The notes under the pieces: generated by a model | Seen by the model: only the letters and a program-made list of their open reading frames with translations | What the model was told of the DNA's origin: nothing | Databases searched by the model: none | Shown here: piece after piece, positions 1 to 9,269 of the stretch | Position numbering within the stretch: position 1 is the first letter of the stretch | Layout: the number at the start of each line of letters is the position of its first letter | Assembly: GCA_945883845.1 (NCBI GenBank) | Contig: CAMCYI010000004.1 | Span: forward strand, 65,475 to 129,474 | Direction of reading: 5' to 3' | Source: Bacteriovorax stolpii | Lineage (GTDB): Bacteria > Bdellovibrionota > Bacteriovoracia > Bacteriovoracales > Bacteriovoracaceae | Length of the DNA stretch: 64,000 nt | Translations under genes and position numbers: made by a program

Positions 1-1185
1 TCTTATCCGGGTATTCTTAATGGCAGTCATTACTGGTCCATCAGCTGGCTTCCAACTTCATGGCGTGAGAAGGGCTGGGAACTTGATGACAGTGAACTTT
101 TGCCTTCGTGGAAAAAATCTTTTTTGAGAAACATCATGGCCGTTCCTTCTGAGGTTTCCCGCGCAGAAACATTGTCCGCATCGCAGTTTGCAACCCTTGC
201 CTTCCTCGCTGGTTCCCATGATCTTTCTTTTGTCTCTGTCTGGAGTCCGACATTTTTCCTGAATCATCTGAAGCTTCTGAAAGAATGGAAGACTGAGATC
301 GCAGCGACATTAGAGTCTGGTTCGTGGCAAAAGTTTAAAAAAGAACTCTCGCATCTCAAGGCCCCTCGTTCACCTGTACAGGCAAAAAAATTAACAACTT
401 CAGGCCACCATGATCTATGGCCTCGCCTCGCCCTTATCAGCAGCTGGGCCAGTAGTACTTCAACCGAATGGGCGACAGAACTTCAGGAAAATTTTCCGGG
501 AGTTTCTTTTCAGGGCAAAGGACTTTGGGCAACTGAAGGAGTGGTAACTATCCCCTTTCAGGGAAAAAATATCCTGGCCTATCAGTCACATTTTTATGAA
601 TTCCTGGATCCTCAAAGTGGAAATATTCTGCAGATCGAAAATCTCAAAGAAGGCATGGAAGTTTATCCCCTTCTCACAACGGCAAACGGCTTTGCCCGTT
701 ACCACATGAAGGACCGCCTGGTTGTCAGTGGAAAATTTAAATCAGTTCCGGCGCTGGAGTTTCTTGAACGTGAAGACTCCTTTGATATGGTCGGTGAAAA
801 ACTGGATAATAAAGTCTTTCTGAACCTACACGATCATCTGAAAATTGAGTTTCCGGATCTCAAATGGGTCATTGCCTTTGCAGTTAAAGATCCGGCCATG
901 AAACCCTATTACCTGTTTGTCCTCGAAGGTCTCGGCCATGAAGCATCCGCTGGTAAGCTTATCTCTGGTGAACTGGAAGGCCATTTTCACTATCATCTGG
1001 CACAGGAGCTGGGTCAATTGGGTGAATGCAGGGTCATAATTCGTGACAACAGCTATTCTTTGTATGAAAAGTTTCAGCTAAGTCGTGGAATGGTCCAGGG
1101 AAATATAAAAGTTGAGCTCACTCATTGGATAAAAGGTGAAAAAGCATTGAAGCTTCTTCATGAAATTTTCGGTAAAATCTCATGA
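1..1185 (+). CDS. GH3-family acyl-adenylating enzyme, 5' end outside window
   Basis: The frame is open from base 1, so the N-terminus lies upstream of the window; 394 residues are visible. Stretches such as VSVWSPTFFL and FQGKGLWATEGVVTIP match the GH3 (auxin-responsive promoter) family, the ANL-fold enzymes that adenylate a carboxylic acid and transfer it to an amine. The bacterial members have no established substrate. The stop overlaps the start of the next desaturase gene by ATGA, so the two are translationally coupled. Inference: it activates a fatty or polyene acid made by the neighbouring enzymes. Family call is fairly firm; substrate is unknown. Confidence 0.75.
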   Translation, partial: SYPGILNGSHYWSISWLPTSWREKGWELDDSELLPSWKKSFLRNIMAVPSEVSRAETLSASQFATLAFLAGSHDLSFVSVWSPTFFLNHLKLLKEWKTEIAATLESGSWQKFKKELSHLKAPRSPVQAKKLTTSGHHDLWPRLALISSWASSTSTEWATELQENFPGVSFQGKGLWATEGVVTIPFQGKNILAYQSHFYEFLDPQSGNILQIENLKEGMEVYPLLTTANGFARYHMKDRLVVSGKFKSVPALEFLEREDSFDMVGEKLDNKVFLNLHDHLKIEFPDLKWVIAFAVKDPAMKPYYLFVLEGLGHEASAGKLISGELEGHFHYHLAQELGQLGECRVIIRDNSYSLYEKFQLSRGMVQGNIKVELTHWIKGEKALKLLHEIFGKIS

Positions 1186-2168
1186 TGGAAAGAACCCTTG
1201 AGACATTTAAGCGCAGTGACGTTCCTGCGGAACTTCTGAAGGGAGTTTCCTATAAAGCACTTGCTCAAAATCTCCTTTTTGACTGGGTGATTGTTCTCTC
1301 TTGCATGGTTCTGATGTTTCAGACGTCCCCCTATCTTTATCCGTTGTGGGTAGTGATCATCGCCGGCCGCTTCCATGGCTTCGGCGTCATTCTTCATGAT
1401 CTCTGTCATATGAATCTCACGAAAAAAAGCTGGAGACTCCGGTTGATTGAAATTTTCAGCGGCTACGTTGTGGGCACAACTGCCAATGCCATGGCCTACC
1501 ATCATATCCGCCATCATCGTGACACATTGATGGACACTGATCCTTATTACAAAGTGAATAAAAAGTGTTCCGGGGCCATTCGCATCTGGCTGACCTTTAA
1601 GAAAGGGACATTTTTTATTCCTTACTGGGTAACAAGATCTTTTGTAGCTCCCTTTGCTCTTCTCATTCCTGTCCTTAGAACACCCTACGCGCGGATTTTC
1701 CTTCAGGATGTTTCAAAAACAGACCTTACTCACCATCCCGAAGTGAGAACTTGTGCCATCGAAGATATTCCCCTCGCAATCTTTCAAGCTACCATTCTTT
1801 TTATCTCCATCAGGTACTTTGATTTCATGCTCTACGCGTTCTACATCCCATTGATCATCACTGGCATCTTTGTGATCTATCGGCTCCTCATAGAACATGA
1901 ATACAACATCGTCAGTGACAGGACGATCTACACGATGATTGAATCCACGTTTGATCACCACACTCGACCACTGGAAAGAATCCTCGTGGGGCCCAATAAC
2001 ATTGGTTACCACTGTGTTCATCACATCCATCCGGGAGTGGGACTTCACAATTTGCCGAAGCTTCGTGATTGGTATCTTGAAAGATCAAAGCAATATCAGG
2101 AAAAGTATCTGGTTCCTAAAAGACTCACCTGGAAACAGCAGTTGTTCGGCGGGATTCACCAGAAATAA
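1182..2168 (+). CDS. Membrane fatty acid desaturase/hydroxylase
   Basis: 328-residue integral-membrane di-iron enzyme. The three histidine boxes are visible: HDLCH near residue 75, HHIRHH near residue 107 and HCVHH near residue 274, followed by IHPG. These ligate two irons and use O2 to desaturate or hydroxylate an acyl chain or isoprenoid. Hydrophobic segments lie around residues 30-70 and 200-235. The start overlaps the stop of the GH3 gene (ATGA). The box spacing fits the broad FA_desaturase family, which also contains carotenoid ketolases, so the regiochemistry and substrate cannot be assigned. Confidence 0.82.
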   Translation: MMERTLETFKRSDVPAELLKGVSYKALAQNLLFDWVIVLSCMVLMFQTSPYLYPLWVVIIAGRFHGFGVILHDLCHMNLTKKSWRLRLIEIFSGYVVGTTANAMAYHHIRHHRDTLMDTDPYYKVNKKCSGAIRIWLTFKKGTFFIPYWVTRSFVAPFALLIPVLRTPYARIFLQDVSKTDLTHHPEVRTCAIEDIPLAIFQATILFISIRYFDFMLYAFYIPLIITGIFVIYRLLIEHEYNIVSDRTIYTMIESTFDHHTRPLERILVGPNNIGYHCVHHIHPGVGLHNLPKLRDWYLERSKQYQEKYLVPKRLTWKQQLFGGIHQK

Positions 2169-2191
2169 AAAGGGCCTCTTTTCAGAGGCCC
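2166..2191 (-). terminator. Rho-independent terminator of the secreted-protein gene
   Basis: Perfect 8-bp stem GGGCCTCT/AGAGGCCC (2172-2179 and 2184-2191) with a 4-nt loop. Read on the minus strand it is followed by a T-rich run (complement of 2166-2171). It lies about 20 bp after the stop at 2211 and overlaps the stop codon of the convergent desaturase gene. Confidence 0.8.
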
Positions 2192-2210
2192 CATCGATTC
2201 AAAAAAAATC

Positions 2211-3692
2211 TTATCTGAGAGCGAGCCAGTTACCCTGAACGTGTGAAAGAACACGCATTGTTTTTCTGACGTCTTCGCTTGAATTTACATTCGGGAAGTA
2301 TTTCTCGAAAGCACTGATGTTGAATTCTTTAGCTGAGCCTTCATGGTAGTTACGGTAAGCAATTGATTTCGTCTGACCGTTAGCAAGTTTCACAGAACGA
2401 GTCATCTGCGATCCGGACTCAAAAGAAACCGGAAGGAACGTTTTCATATCCTGAACAGGTTCCATGTAGAACTTGGCATAATCAATCTGGATCACTTCGC
2501 CTGTCACTCCGCTGCGAAGAGACTCCGGTCCTTTCGCTGTCATGATTCTTTTTACCATCGTCAGGTTCTCTGTTGCCTCATCACGATCAAGATCAAGGTA
2601 GCGGTTATCGAAGACGTAGTAGTCTTCATCCTTTCTGCCCTGAGAAGAGAGTTCCCATGCAAGAGACGCTTTGTTAATTGATTTCAGAGATGCTTTGTAT
2701 GAGTACTGCATCCACTCCTTACCATCAGGAAGAAGTGTGAAAGTCTGAGAGAATTTTTTCTGTTTAAGTACTTTCACGATTTTTTCTGTTGAAACACCGT
2801 TTGCATCAAACGGACCAAAACCATCAAGGCCATTAACAAATCCAACTTCACGGTAGAGCTGGATGATGTTCTCAGAACTATATGCGCGTGCCATGGCAAG
2901 GTTTGAGATCGAACCGTAAGTTCCGGAGAGAGCGATATTCTTTTCGAATTCTCCAACCAGTTTAAAGCGTCCGATATCATCAGAGAAAGACTCTGCACCA
3001 TAAACCATGCGCTGATCCCAGACAACAGGCTGAGTGAGGTTCATCTTTTCAAGTCTTTCAGCTGACTGATTCAGAAGCGGAAGAAGTTCTGTTGTCATCC
3101 ATACTTTGAAATCAGCTTCTTTCTGAAAGCCGGCAACTTGAACGGCACCTTTGTAGTAAGGTGAAGCAATGTATTGAAAAGCTGCCTGTGAGTGTTCAGC
3201 AGGAAAGAAAACACGTGAATCATTGGCCATCTGTTTTGCCGCACTAATCACCTGAGAGTGAGCAAAATCTGATTTTGACTGGAACAGAACGCGCATGCGG
3301 TAGAAGATTCCACGAAAGGCCTTCAAAGGAAGTACCTGAGTCGCGTAAAATTTCACGTCGGCCGGAGCAGCGTCATAGCCCGCATCGAGCTTCGTAAGAA
3401 ACGCATCCATTTCTTCAGAGGTTTTGAGAGTGAAAAGTTCGGCCTGGAGAGCGCGGAGTTCCGGCGACATCTTCCCGGAGTTAACCATCACTGAGTTCGC
3501 AGGCTTCCTTCTGCTCTCAGAATTCTTCATAAGGAGTCTTGATTCATCTTCACTGACATTTGCAATCGCTAAGCCCTTATCAAAAGGTGCGCGTGCGACA
3601 ACGTCCTGAGCATGGGAATAAGTTGTTTTTGCTCCCACTGAACCAGAGAGAGAAACGAGAACTGTGAGTACCGGAAAAAAGACTTTAGACAT
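2211..3692 (-). CDS. Secreted protein of unknown function
   Basis: 493 residues with a clear signal peptide (MSKVFFPVLTVLVSLSGSVGA) and no further membrane segment, so it is probably periplasmic or released. A strong AGGAGG Shine-Dalgarno sits six bases before the ATG, and a terminator follows the gene. I recognise no domain or catalytic motif. The mature part is mixed alpha/beta in composition with many Lys and Ser residues. It is monocistronic, transcribed against the lipid genes on both sides, and splits that locus. It may be unrelated to the lipid pathway. Confidence 0.7.
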   Translation of the reverse strand: MSKVFFPVLTVLVSLSGSVGAKTTYSHAQDVVARAPFDKGLAIANVSEDESRLLMKNSESRRKPANSVMVNSGKMSPELRALQAELFTLKTSEEMDAFLTKLDAGYDAAPADVKFYATQVLPLKAFRGIFYRMRVLFQSKSDFAHSQVISAAKQMANDSRVFFPAEHSQAAFQYIASPYYKGAVQVAGFQKEADFKVWMTTELLPLLNQSAERLEKMNLTQPVVWDQRMVYGAESFSDDIGRFKLVGEFEKNIALSGTYGSISNLAMARAYSSENIIQLYREVGFVNGLDGFGPFDANGVSTEKIVKVLKQKKFSQTFTLLPDGKEWMQYSYKASLKSINKASLAWELSSQGRKDEDYYVFDNRYLDLDRDEATENLTMVKRIMTAKGPESLRSGVTGEVIQIDYAKFYMEPVQDMKTFLPVSFESGSQMTRSVKLANGQTKSIAYRNYHEGSAKEFNISAFEKYFPNVNSSEDVRKTMRVLSHVQGNWLALR

Positions 3693-3782
3693 TGACTGCC
3701 TCCTGATTAAAATCTGAAAATATCGTATCGTTAAATTGACTTAGTTAATAATGAATTTCAATAACCCGACAAAAGCAGTCCA

Positions 3783-5987
3783 GTGCGCTCGAGTTTATTC
3801 TATCTTAGGCTTCTGAAGCGACTCAATATCTTGTTGTTGCGGCTCTTTTTTACCTCTTTAAAAAAACGAAAAATCGTCCTGGGTGCAACGGCCTTTCTCA
3901 TCATCTTATCATTCATCTGGGCGTCCCGGGCCCCGATTGCTGTCCGTACCGAAGATTTCAGCGACCCGAATCTCTCCTCCTATCAGGACATGAAATGGCT
4001 TAAGGGCGAATATGCCTTTGAAGATAAACTCTCGCTCATTATCAAAAGCGATCGTTCCTTCACACAGGCCGATCTCTGCAAGATTGAAACCTGGCTCATG
4101 CGGGAGATGGACTCCAATCCCGATGTCCTGAGTGTGACAAGTCTTTTTGAACTCAGGGACTATCAATACAATGAAGGAAAACTTTTTTATCCGAAACTTC
4201 TGGGAAACACTTGTGAAGATAAAAGTTTTGACCTTGAGAAATTAAAGAAGCACCCACTTCTGCTCATGTTCTCGACACCAGCACTCAACGACCTCATCAT
4301 TCATTTTGAAATTAAACCATCCGACAAAAAGTTCGCTCACGGCATTTATGACTACGAAAAAGTCTTCACTGTTATTAAAAGTGCCAAAGACAAACTCCCC
4401 TATACCATCCTGACCGGTGGAACACTCTTTTTTCAGGCCTCAATCCTCGAAGGAATCTATAAATCTGATCTCATCAACCTTCTCGCGGCCTTGATTCTTT
4501 TCGCCGGCCATTATTTTTTCTATCGCTCACTCATCGCTGCCGGCGGACTCATCGGGATCATCCTCATCACCAGTACGATCATCCGTGCCGGGATGGCCGT
4601 CATGGGCCACATGATTGACCCTCTCACGTCATGCATTTTTGTTCTCATCATGGTTGCGATCCTGGAAGATTACATTCTCCTGAGCTACACGTTGTTTAAA
4701 CGTAAACTCCCCTACAACGTGGCCGTCAGATCCCTTCTTCTGCCGAGCTTTCTCACCTCTCTCACGACGGCCATCGGATTTGGATCTCTTGCTGTTTCGG
4801 ATAATCCATCCATAGTCCACTTTTCGATCTGGACGACGGCCGGGTCCCTGATGGAATGGATCACACTTTTTCTGATCGTTCCTGCTCTCGTGAATGCTTT
4901 TCCTAAAATCAAGAAGAGACTAGAAAATCATCCTTTGCCGGTAAAGAAAGTTCCTGAAAAATTAGTCAGCTATACTCCAGGAAAGTGGGGAACCATTCTT
5001 ATCTCTCTTGTTCCTGTCGCCATCTTTTTTGTCCACTCTCAGGGAAATCTTGATTATAACCCCATGGATATTTTGCCATCCGATCATGCCCTCTCTGAAT
5101 ACAGGAATCATGTCCTGAAAACTCGCCAGACTGAGGGCGACGTCAGCATCGTCTTTTCGGAAAAGAAAACAGATGTGAAACCCTATCTGGAACAATTCCG
5201 AAAGGATCCCCTGATCTCCGGAACGTATTCTGAGCAGGAAGTGATGGATCATTTCAGCACTGCTCCCGGTTTTCTTCGCGGCCTGATGCTCGAGGACTTC
5301 AACCGCGGCGCCCTTGGAGAATTTTTCACGGCCAGAGATTCGAAGCGGATCGTGACACCGATCAAGTCCTATAACTCAAAAGATATCCCGGGCCTCCAGA
5401 CAAGGCTCGCCTCCATCTGCAAGGATAAATGTGAAGTCATCTCGGAAGCGATTGTCTCCAACGACTACGCCATGGGGATTCTCAGTACACTCTATGAGAG
5501 TTTTTTTTCGGGTTTTACGTTCATTATTATTCTTGTTACCTGGCTCGTTCTCGCTGTCAAACGACGCTACCTGCTTCCTGTAATGATCTCTACCGTCTGG
5601 GCCTCTCTGACACTTCTTCTGGGTGTGATCATCTTCCAGGTAAAAATCAATGTCGTCACGTGCGTAGCACTCTCTGTCCTCATCGGGGCCGCCGGAGACA
5701 ATGCGATTCAATATCTTCTCTTAAAACGGGAAACTCTCTATCACTCGGTCAAAGAACTGGGCGAAGCGAGTTCGGAAACTTTCATCCTCATGATCGGAGT
5801 TTCGTTGACGATGTATCTTTCGTATTTTGAATCTGCACGGAGCCTGGGGCTACTTCTGATTTCCGGAATCATTCTGATGTTCATTGGTGACCTGTGGGTC
5901 CTTAGCGGACTCACGACTCTCATGGACGACATCTTTCGGAAAAGGACGAAGGTCAGTGATAAGTCCGACACTCTGAAGAAGCCGTAA
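3783..5987 (+). CDS. RND/MMPL-superfamily exporter
   Basis: 734 residues with the architecture of RND-superfamily lipid exporters. One membrane helix (about 32-50) is followed by a periplasmic loop (50-220), a five-helix bundle (225-370), another helix (about 397-413), a second loop, and a final helix bundle (560-720). Acidic and Gly residues occur in the central helices as in proton-driven RND pumps. Members include MmpL, the hopanoid transporter HpnN and exporters in aryl-polyene clusters. The predicted start is GTG with no clear Shine-Dalgarno; a start a few codons later is possible. Its last 138 bp overlap the convergent desaturase gene. Probably exports or relocates the local lipid product (inference). 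Confidence 0.78.
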   Translation: MRSSLFYLRLLKRLNILLLRLFFTSLKKRKIVLGATAFLIILSFIWASRAPIAVRTEDFSDPNLSSYQDMKWLKGEYAFEDKLSLIIKSDRSFTQADLCKIETWLMREMDSNPDVLSVTSLFELRDYQYNEGKLFYPKLLGNTCEDKSFDLEKLKKHPLLLMFSTPALNDLIIHFEIKPSDKKFAHGIYDYEKVFTVIKSAKDKLPYTILTGGTLFFQASILEGIYKSDLINLLAALILFAGHYFFYRSLIAAGGLIGIILITSTIIRAGMAVMGHMIDPLTSCIFVLIMVAILEDYILLSYTLFKRKLPYNVAVRSLLLPSFLTSLTTAIGFGSLAVSDNPSIVHFSIWTTAGSLMEWITLFLIVPALVNAFPKIKKRLENHPLPVKKVPEKLVSYTPGKWGTILISLVPVAIFFVHSQGNLDYNPMDILPSDHALSEYRNHVLKTRQTEGDVSIVFSEKKTDVKPYLEQFRKDPLISGTYSEQEVMDHFSTAPGFLRGLMLEDFNRGALGEFFTARDSKRIVTPIKSYNSKDIPGLQTRLASICKDKCEVISEAIVSNDYAMGILSTLYESFFSGFTFIIILVTWLVLAVKRRYLLPVMISTVWASLTLLLGVIIFQVKINVVTCVALSVLIGAAGDNAIQYLLLKRETLYHSVKELGEASSETFILMIGVSLTMYLSYFESARSLGLLLISGIILMFIGDLWVLSGLTTLMDDIFRKRTKVSDKSDTLKKP

Positions 5988-6788
5988 GAAATCATAGTGT
6001 GGATCAAACTCAAACCATCTTTTCTGGTTGGATGCAGAGTTTGGATAAGCGTGATGATTGTTGTGCCAGCATTCACCTAAGAGCAGCGGAAAAAAGAAAA
6101 AATTATTTGTGCTCTTGTCGCGGGTTTCAAAATTCCGGAAACCGAACCCGTGACCGCCGAAAGAATTTAGTGCGAAGAAAGAATTATGCACCATCAGGAT
6201 GCGAAATATTCCGCCCCAGTAAAGTCCCCGCCAGAATCCCTCGATACTTCCGAGGAGTAATCCCTCTGTCACTCCCGCGAGTAAAATCCACAGAAGACCG
6301 ACCAATGTATGATGACGGTGAAAGAATCGAATATGCGGTTTTGACAGGAGATCAGGTGCATACTCATCCGCGCATTTCTGGAAATCAAATTCATAGGCCC
6401 AAAGGCAATGGGCGTGGGCCCACCCACTCAGCCTGCCTGGAAAAGGAATCTCACGCGCCCATGGCGAATGCGGGTCACCGGGTTTATCAGAGTACTGATG
6501 ATGCTTCCGATGGAAAGCTGCCCAGTAAAGTGGCGAGTACTGAAAGGCACAACTACCGAGCGTAAAGAAAATACTCTCAACAAACGGCGAGGCCTTGAAG
6601 GATCGATGGGAAAGTAATTTGTGAGAAGTCACAGCAATACCAAACAAACCAATCTGATAAAAAATAAGAAAGGTCAGGATGTCCTGCCAGAGGATACCCG
6701 TAAAACAAAACCAGACAAAACCTGCGAAAAACACCGCAATCGGAAAAACAAGAGAAAGCCAGATTTTTGCGGAGATATTCCGTTTCAT
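5850..6788 (-). CDS. Acyl-CoA delta-9-type fatty acid desaturase
   Basis: 312-residue membrane di-iron desaturase. Three canonical boxes are present: HKLLSH, HRKHHQYSD and HNNHHAYP, in the order and spacing of stearoyl-CoA/acyl-lipid delta-9 desaturases. Paired hydrophobic segments flank the first box and lie at about 165-200. The family inserts a cis double bond into a saturated acyl chain with O2 and an external electron donor; no ferredoxin or cytochrome b5 partner is seen nearby. The hydrophilic tail after DLRPFPKDV is about 28 residues and is encoded entirely in the region antisense to the RND exporter gene. Confidence 0.88.
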   Translation of the reverse strand: MKRNISAKIWLSLVFPIAVFFAGFVWFCFTGILWQDILTFLIFYQIGLFGIAVTSHKLLSHRSFKASPFVESIFFTLGSCAFQYSPLYWAAFHRKHHQYSDKPGDPHSPWAREIPFPGRLSGWAHAHCLWAYEFDFQKCADEYAPDLLSKPHIRFFHRHHTLVGLLWILLAGVTEGLLLGSIEGFWRGLYWGGIFRILMVHNSFFALNSFGGHGFGFRNFETRDKSTNNFFFFPLLLGECWHNNHHAYPNSASNQKRWFEFDPHYDFLRLLQSVGLITDLRPFPKDVVHESRESAKDPQVTNEHQNDSGNQK

Positions 6789-6851
6789 AGGAGGATTATG
6801 GAATATTTCCGGATAATGGTGAAGGGAAATTCAGGTTATTTTAGCTGCATC

Positions 6852-6879
6852 TTGGAAAAAAACGATAGTCACCTATAAT
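6852..6879 (+). promoter_or_regulatory. Sigma-70 promoter, apparently leaderless
   Basis: TTGGAA (6852-6857), a 16-bp spacer and a perfect TATAAT (6874-6879) lie just before the ATG at 6886. The expected transcription start, about seven bases after the -10 box, falls on the A of that ATG. No Shine-Dalgarno is present, so the mRNA is predicted to be leaderless. Confidence 0.65.
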
Positions 6880-6885
6880 GTCTGT

Positions 6886-7803
6886 ATGAAGCAGGACTTT
6901 CTCCATTCTTCGGCCCCATTTTACGCAATGTTGTTCATGTTGGTCTGGATTCTGGGAGAAAGAGTCGTCGCCTGGAAAATGAAAGCGCACATCGGAAGCT
7001 GGAGAGAAACCCTTGGAAATATCCAGTGCGGACTGGGTCAGATCCTCCTTGAAATTCCCTTTAAGGCCTTGCTGATTCTCCCCTATATCCTGATCGAAGA
7101 CCGTTTTTCCCTTTTTCAAATACCATCGAATGTCTGGGTTTTGATCGGTAGCTTCATCCTGACTGATGCTCTTCATTACTGGTATCACAGGCTTCATCAT
7201 GAATCATCTCTCCTCTGGAAAATTCATCTGGTGCATCATCAGCCGGAAGAATTTAATACTTCCGTCGGTCTGCGACTTCCATGGCTGCATAAACTGACTG
7301 TCTTTCCTTTCTATCTGGCCCAGGCGATTCTTGGCGTTCCCGTTGAAATCTTTGTCGTGACAGTATCATTTCATGCCGTTCTTCAGCTCTGGAATCATAC
7401 TGAACTCATTAAAGGTCATTGGGGATTTCTGAATTACTTTATCGTCACACCATCTCATCATCGTGTTCATCACGGAAAAAATCCTCAGTATGTGAACAGG
7501 AATTACGCAGCGATTTTTTCAGTGTGGGACTACATATTCGGAACATTCACCCCGGAAAAAGAGAAAGTTGCCTACGGTATCGTTCAGCACATTCAGACCA
7601 TGAATCTCTATCATTCGAATTTTAACATGGTAAATAAGCTGAAAAGTCTTTCGCCACTCCCGAATAAGGAACATTTTTTGGCCGTTCTCTCCATTACGGT
7701 GGGAATGCTCGTCATGTATCTTGCGACCGGGCAGCATGGTGAATGGATGTATGGATTGATCCTGGTATTTTTTGTCTTGTTGTTCCCACTGCCGAAAATC
7801 TGA
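6886..7803 (+). CDS. Sterol desaturase/fatty acid hydroxylase family protein
   Basis: 305-residue integral-membrane di-iron oxygenase of the sterol desaturase (FA_hydroxylase) superfamily. Histidine clusters are HYWYHRLHH (97-105), HLVHH (114-118), HTEL..GH (near 170) and SHHRVHHG (near 194), with the usual later NYAAIFSVWDY segment. About five hydrophobic helices are present, including two at the C-terminus. Relatives hydroxylate or desaturate sterols, alkylglycerols or acyl chains. The gene starts almost exactly at a predicted transcription start. It converges on the GNAT-like gene with only two bases between stops. Confidence 0.85.
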   Translation: MKQDFLHSSAPFYAMLFMLVWILGERVVAWKMKAHIGSWRETLGNIQCGLGQILLEIPFKALLILPYILIEDRFSLFQIPSNVWVLIGSFILTDALHYWYHRLHHESSLLWKIHLVHHQPEEFNTSVGLRLPWLHKLTVFPFYLAQAILGVPVEIFVVTVSFHAVLQLWNHTELIKGHWGFLNYFIVTPSHHRVHHGKNPQYVNRNYAAIFSVWDYIFGTFTPEKEKVAYGIVQHIQTMNLYHSNFNMVNKLKSLSPLPNKEHFLAVLSITVGMLVMYLATGQHGEWMYGLILVFFVLLFPLPKI

Positions 7804-7805
7804 GC

Positions 7806-8537
7806 CTAGCGGAAAAACTTTTTCAAAACACTCCGGACGGGAATAAAAAACCAGAGCCTGAATTCAATCTTCCCGAGACAAACAAGTTCATCCCCTTTTT
7901 CCCACTCTGGATTTTGTTCCTGAAAGAATCTGATCTTTGGTTTTTTGATCATCATCTCTTCAGTAATCGGTGCCACGTGGTGTTTGAGATGCTCATGCTC
8001 GCCACGGTCAAACTTTAAAAGACCAGTCTCATTGTTATAGTGGCCCGGGTATATCAGGTTCGCCAGATGGGCGCGAAGATCACGGTACTCCTGTGGAATA
8101 CTTTCTTCCATGCGTGGATAGTAGTGAAGAAAATTATTGGCAAGGAGAAGATAGGTTTTATATCCCTTAGAGAGAAGAAACCACCAGACTTCTTTGTGCG
8201 GATTTTTCAGTTTCAGTTTCATCATATGGGCCGTGAAAGTGGAAACAAGAACTGTTGTGCCCCAGTGATCCGGGGATATAATCGTGTCGCCGCTGTAGAG
8301 AATACGGTAAGTCTTCTGGTTGATCTTCACTTCATAGTCAGTGACCGAAGAAAATCCCTTAATTTGACCTATATGATTCAGCATGAGGATTATCTGAGAT
8401 TTTGATTTTAAATCTGAACAGAATCGCTCAAAAGCAACATCTTCATAAAAAGCTTCAAAGAGATGAAACATTTCCGTGAACTGTGATTCTTTCAGTGTTT
8501 TGACCGGGAGAACACGGGCCTTGAGGTTCTTATTCAT
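7806..8537 (-). CDS. GNAT-like acyltransferase-fold protein
   Basis: 243 residues from the ATG at 8537, chosen because that ATG overlaps the upstream stop (ATGA) and has AAGAGG in front of it; an open frame extends 11 codons further. The segment YSGDTIISPDHWGTT near residues 90-105 resembles the beta4/alpha3 region of GNAT N-acyltransferases, followed by a helix and a LLSKGYKTY strand. Canonical acetyl-CoA-loop residues are not obvious, so the assignment is tentative. It is coupled to a membrane protein gene and lies inside the lipid locus, where an N-acylation or lipid-conjugation role would fit (inference). Confidence 0.6.
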   Translation of the reverse strand: MNKNLKARVLPVKTLKESQFTEMFHLFEAFYEDVAFERFCSDLKSKSQIILMLNHIGQIKGFSSVTDYEVKINQKTYRILYSGDTIISPDHWGTTVLVSTFTAHMMKLKLKNPHKEVWWFLLSKGYKTYLLLANNFLHYYPRMEESIPQEYRDLRAHLANLIYPGHYNNETGLLKFDRGEHEHLKHHVAPITEEMMIKKPKIRFFQEQNPEWEKGDELVCLGKIEFRLWFFIPVRSVLKKFFR

Positions 8538-9172
8538 GGGGAACCTCTTAATGCGAGATAAAAGATGCAAATACTTTGAAAGCTAAGGTAAGTGAAAGAG
8601 ATGCTTACAAAGAATGTCGTGACTCTATTGATGAAAATCCATTTTGGATCATCGGATGCAAAGTAGATATTTTCATCAGCTTCCGCATGGGATCTCGTCG
8701 TCAGGAATAAATAAGCAAAATAGGCTTCAACAGAAGTTGTAAAAAGAATGAGGAAGATATAACTCACACTGAGAAATGAAATTCCGTCTGCCGGAGTGCC
8801 GACACTGAAGCACGCAAGAAGAAGCAGAGTCGTGACACCGAGAATGTGGAAGATATCGTGGCCAATCCCGTAAAAAGGCGTCCAGTTCAGCCACTTATAA
8901 ATCATCACAAGTTCAAGCGGGCCTCTGATCCACCAGCTGATGAGATGAAAAATATAAACGGCGAAAAGATCTTCAGGAAATTCCGGGTGAAGAAGGAAGA
9001 AAATGGGTACCACAAACCAGTGCTGAACAGTAAAGGCGAGCCACAGGGCCTTGGGCCAGGATATGGGCCCACCGGTCCATGCTTTTTTACTATTCTGACG
9101 GCGGTGGATGTTGACGGCCAGAAGCACTGTCACGATCGGCCATAGAGCAATTGCCCAGCTAAAAATATTCAT
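8534..9172 (-). CDS. Polytopic membrane protein, unknown function
   Basis: 212 residues from the ATG at 9172, preferred over an upstream ATG at 9235 because GGAG lies at the proper distance and the protein then begins with a membrane helix (MNIFSWAIALWPIV). About six hydrophobic segments are visible, with GIGHDIFHILG in the middle of the chain. I recognise no family. It is the first gene of a two-gene minus-strand unit with the GNAT-like gene (ATGA overlap). A role in the same lipid process is inference from position only. Confidence 0.65.
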   Translation of the reverse strand: MNIFSWAIALWPIVTVLLAVNIHRRQNSKKAWTGGPISWPKALWLAFTVQHWFVVPIFFLLHPEFPEDLFAVYIFHLISWWIRGPLELVMIYKWLNWTPFYGIGHDIFHILGVTTLLLLACFSVGTPADGISFLSVSYIFLILFTTSVEAYFAYLFLTTRSHAEADENIYFASDDPKWIFINRVTTFFVSISFTYLSFQSICIFYLALRGSP

Positions 9173-9269
9173 TCCACTCCAGCGTACTTCACAAAATTGA
9201 TTTCTAAATTTCGCACTTTGCCAATCATTCTGCATTGCTATTCGTAAGAGACATCTTTTACCATGGTTT

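Noticed and set aside
2166..2191. Terminator for the plus-strand desaturase gene
   Set aside because: The T-rich run follows the stem only on the minus strand.
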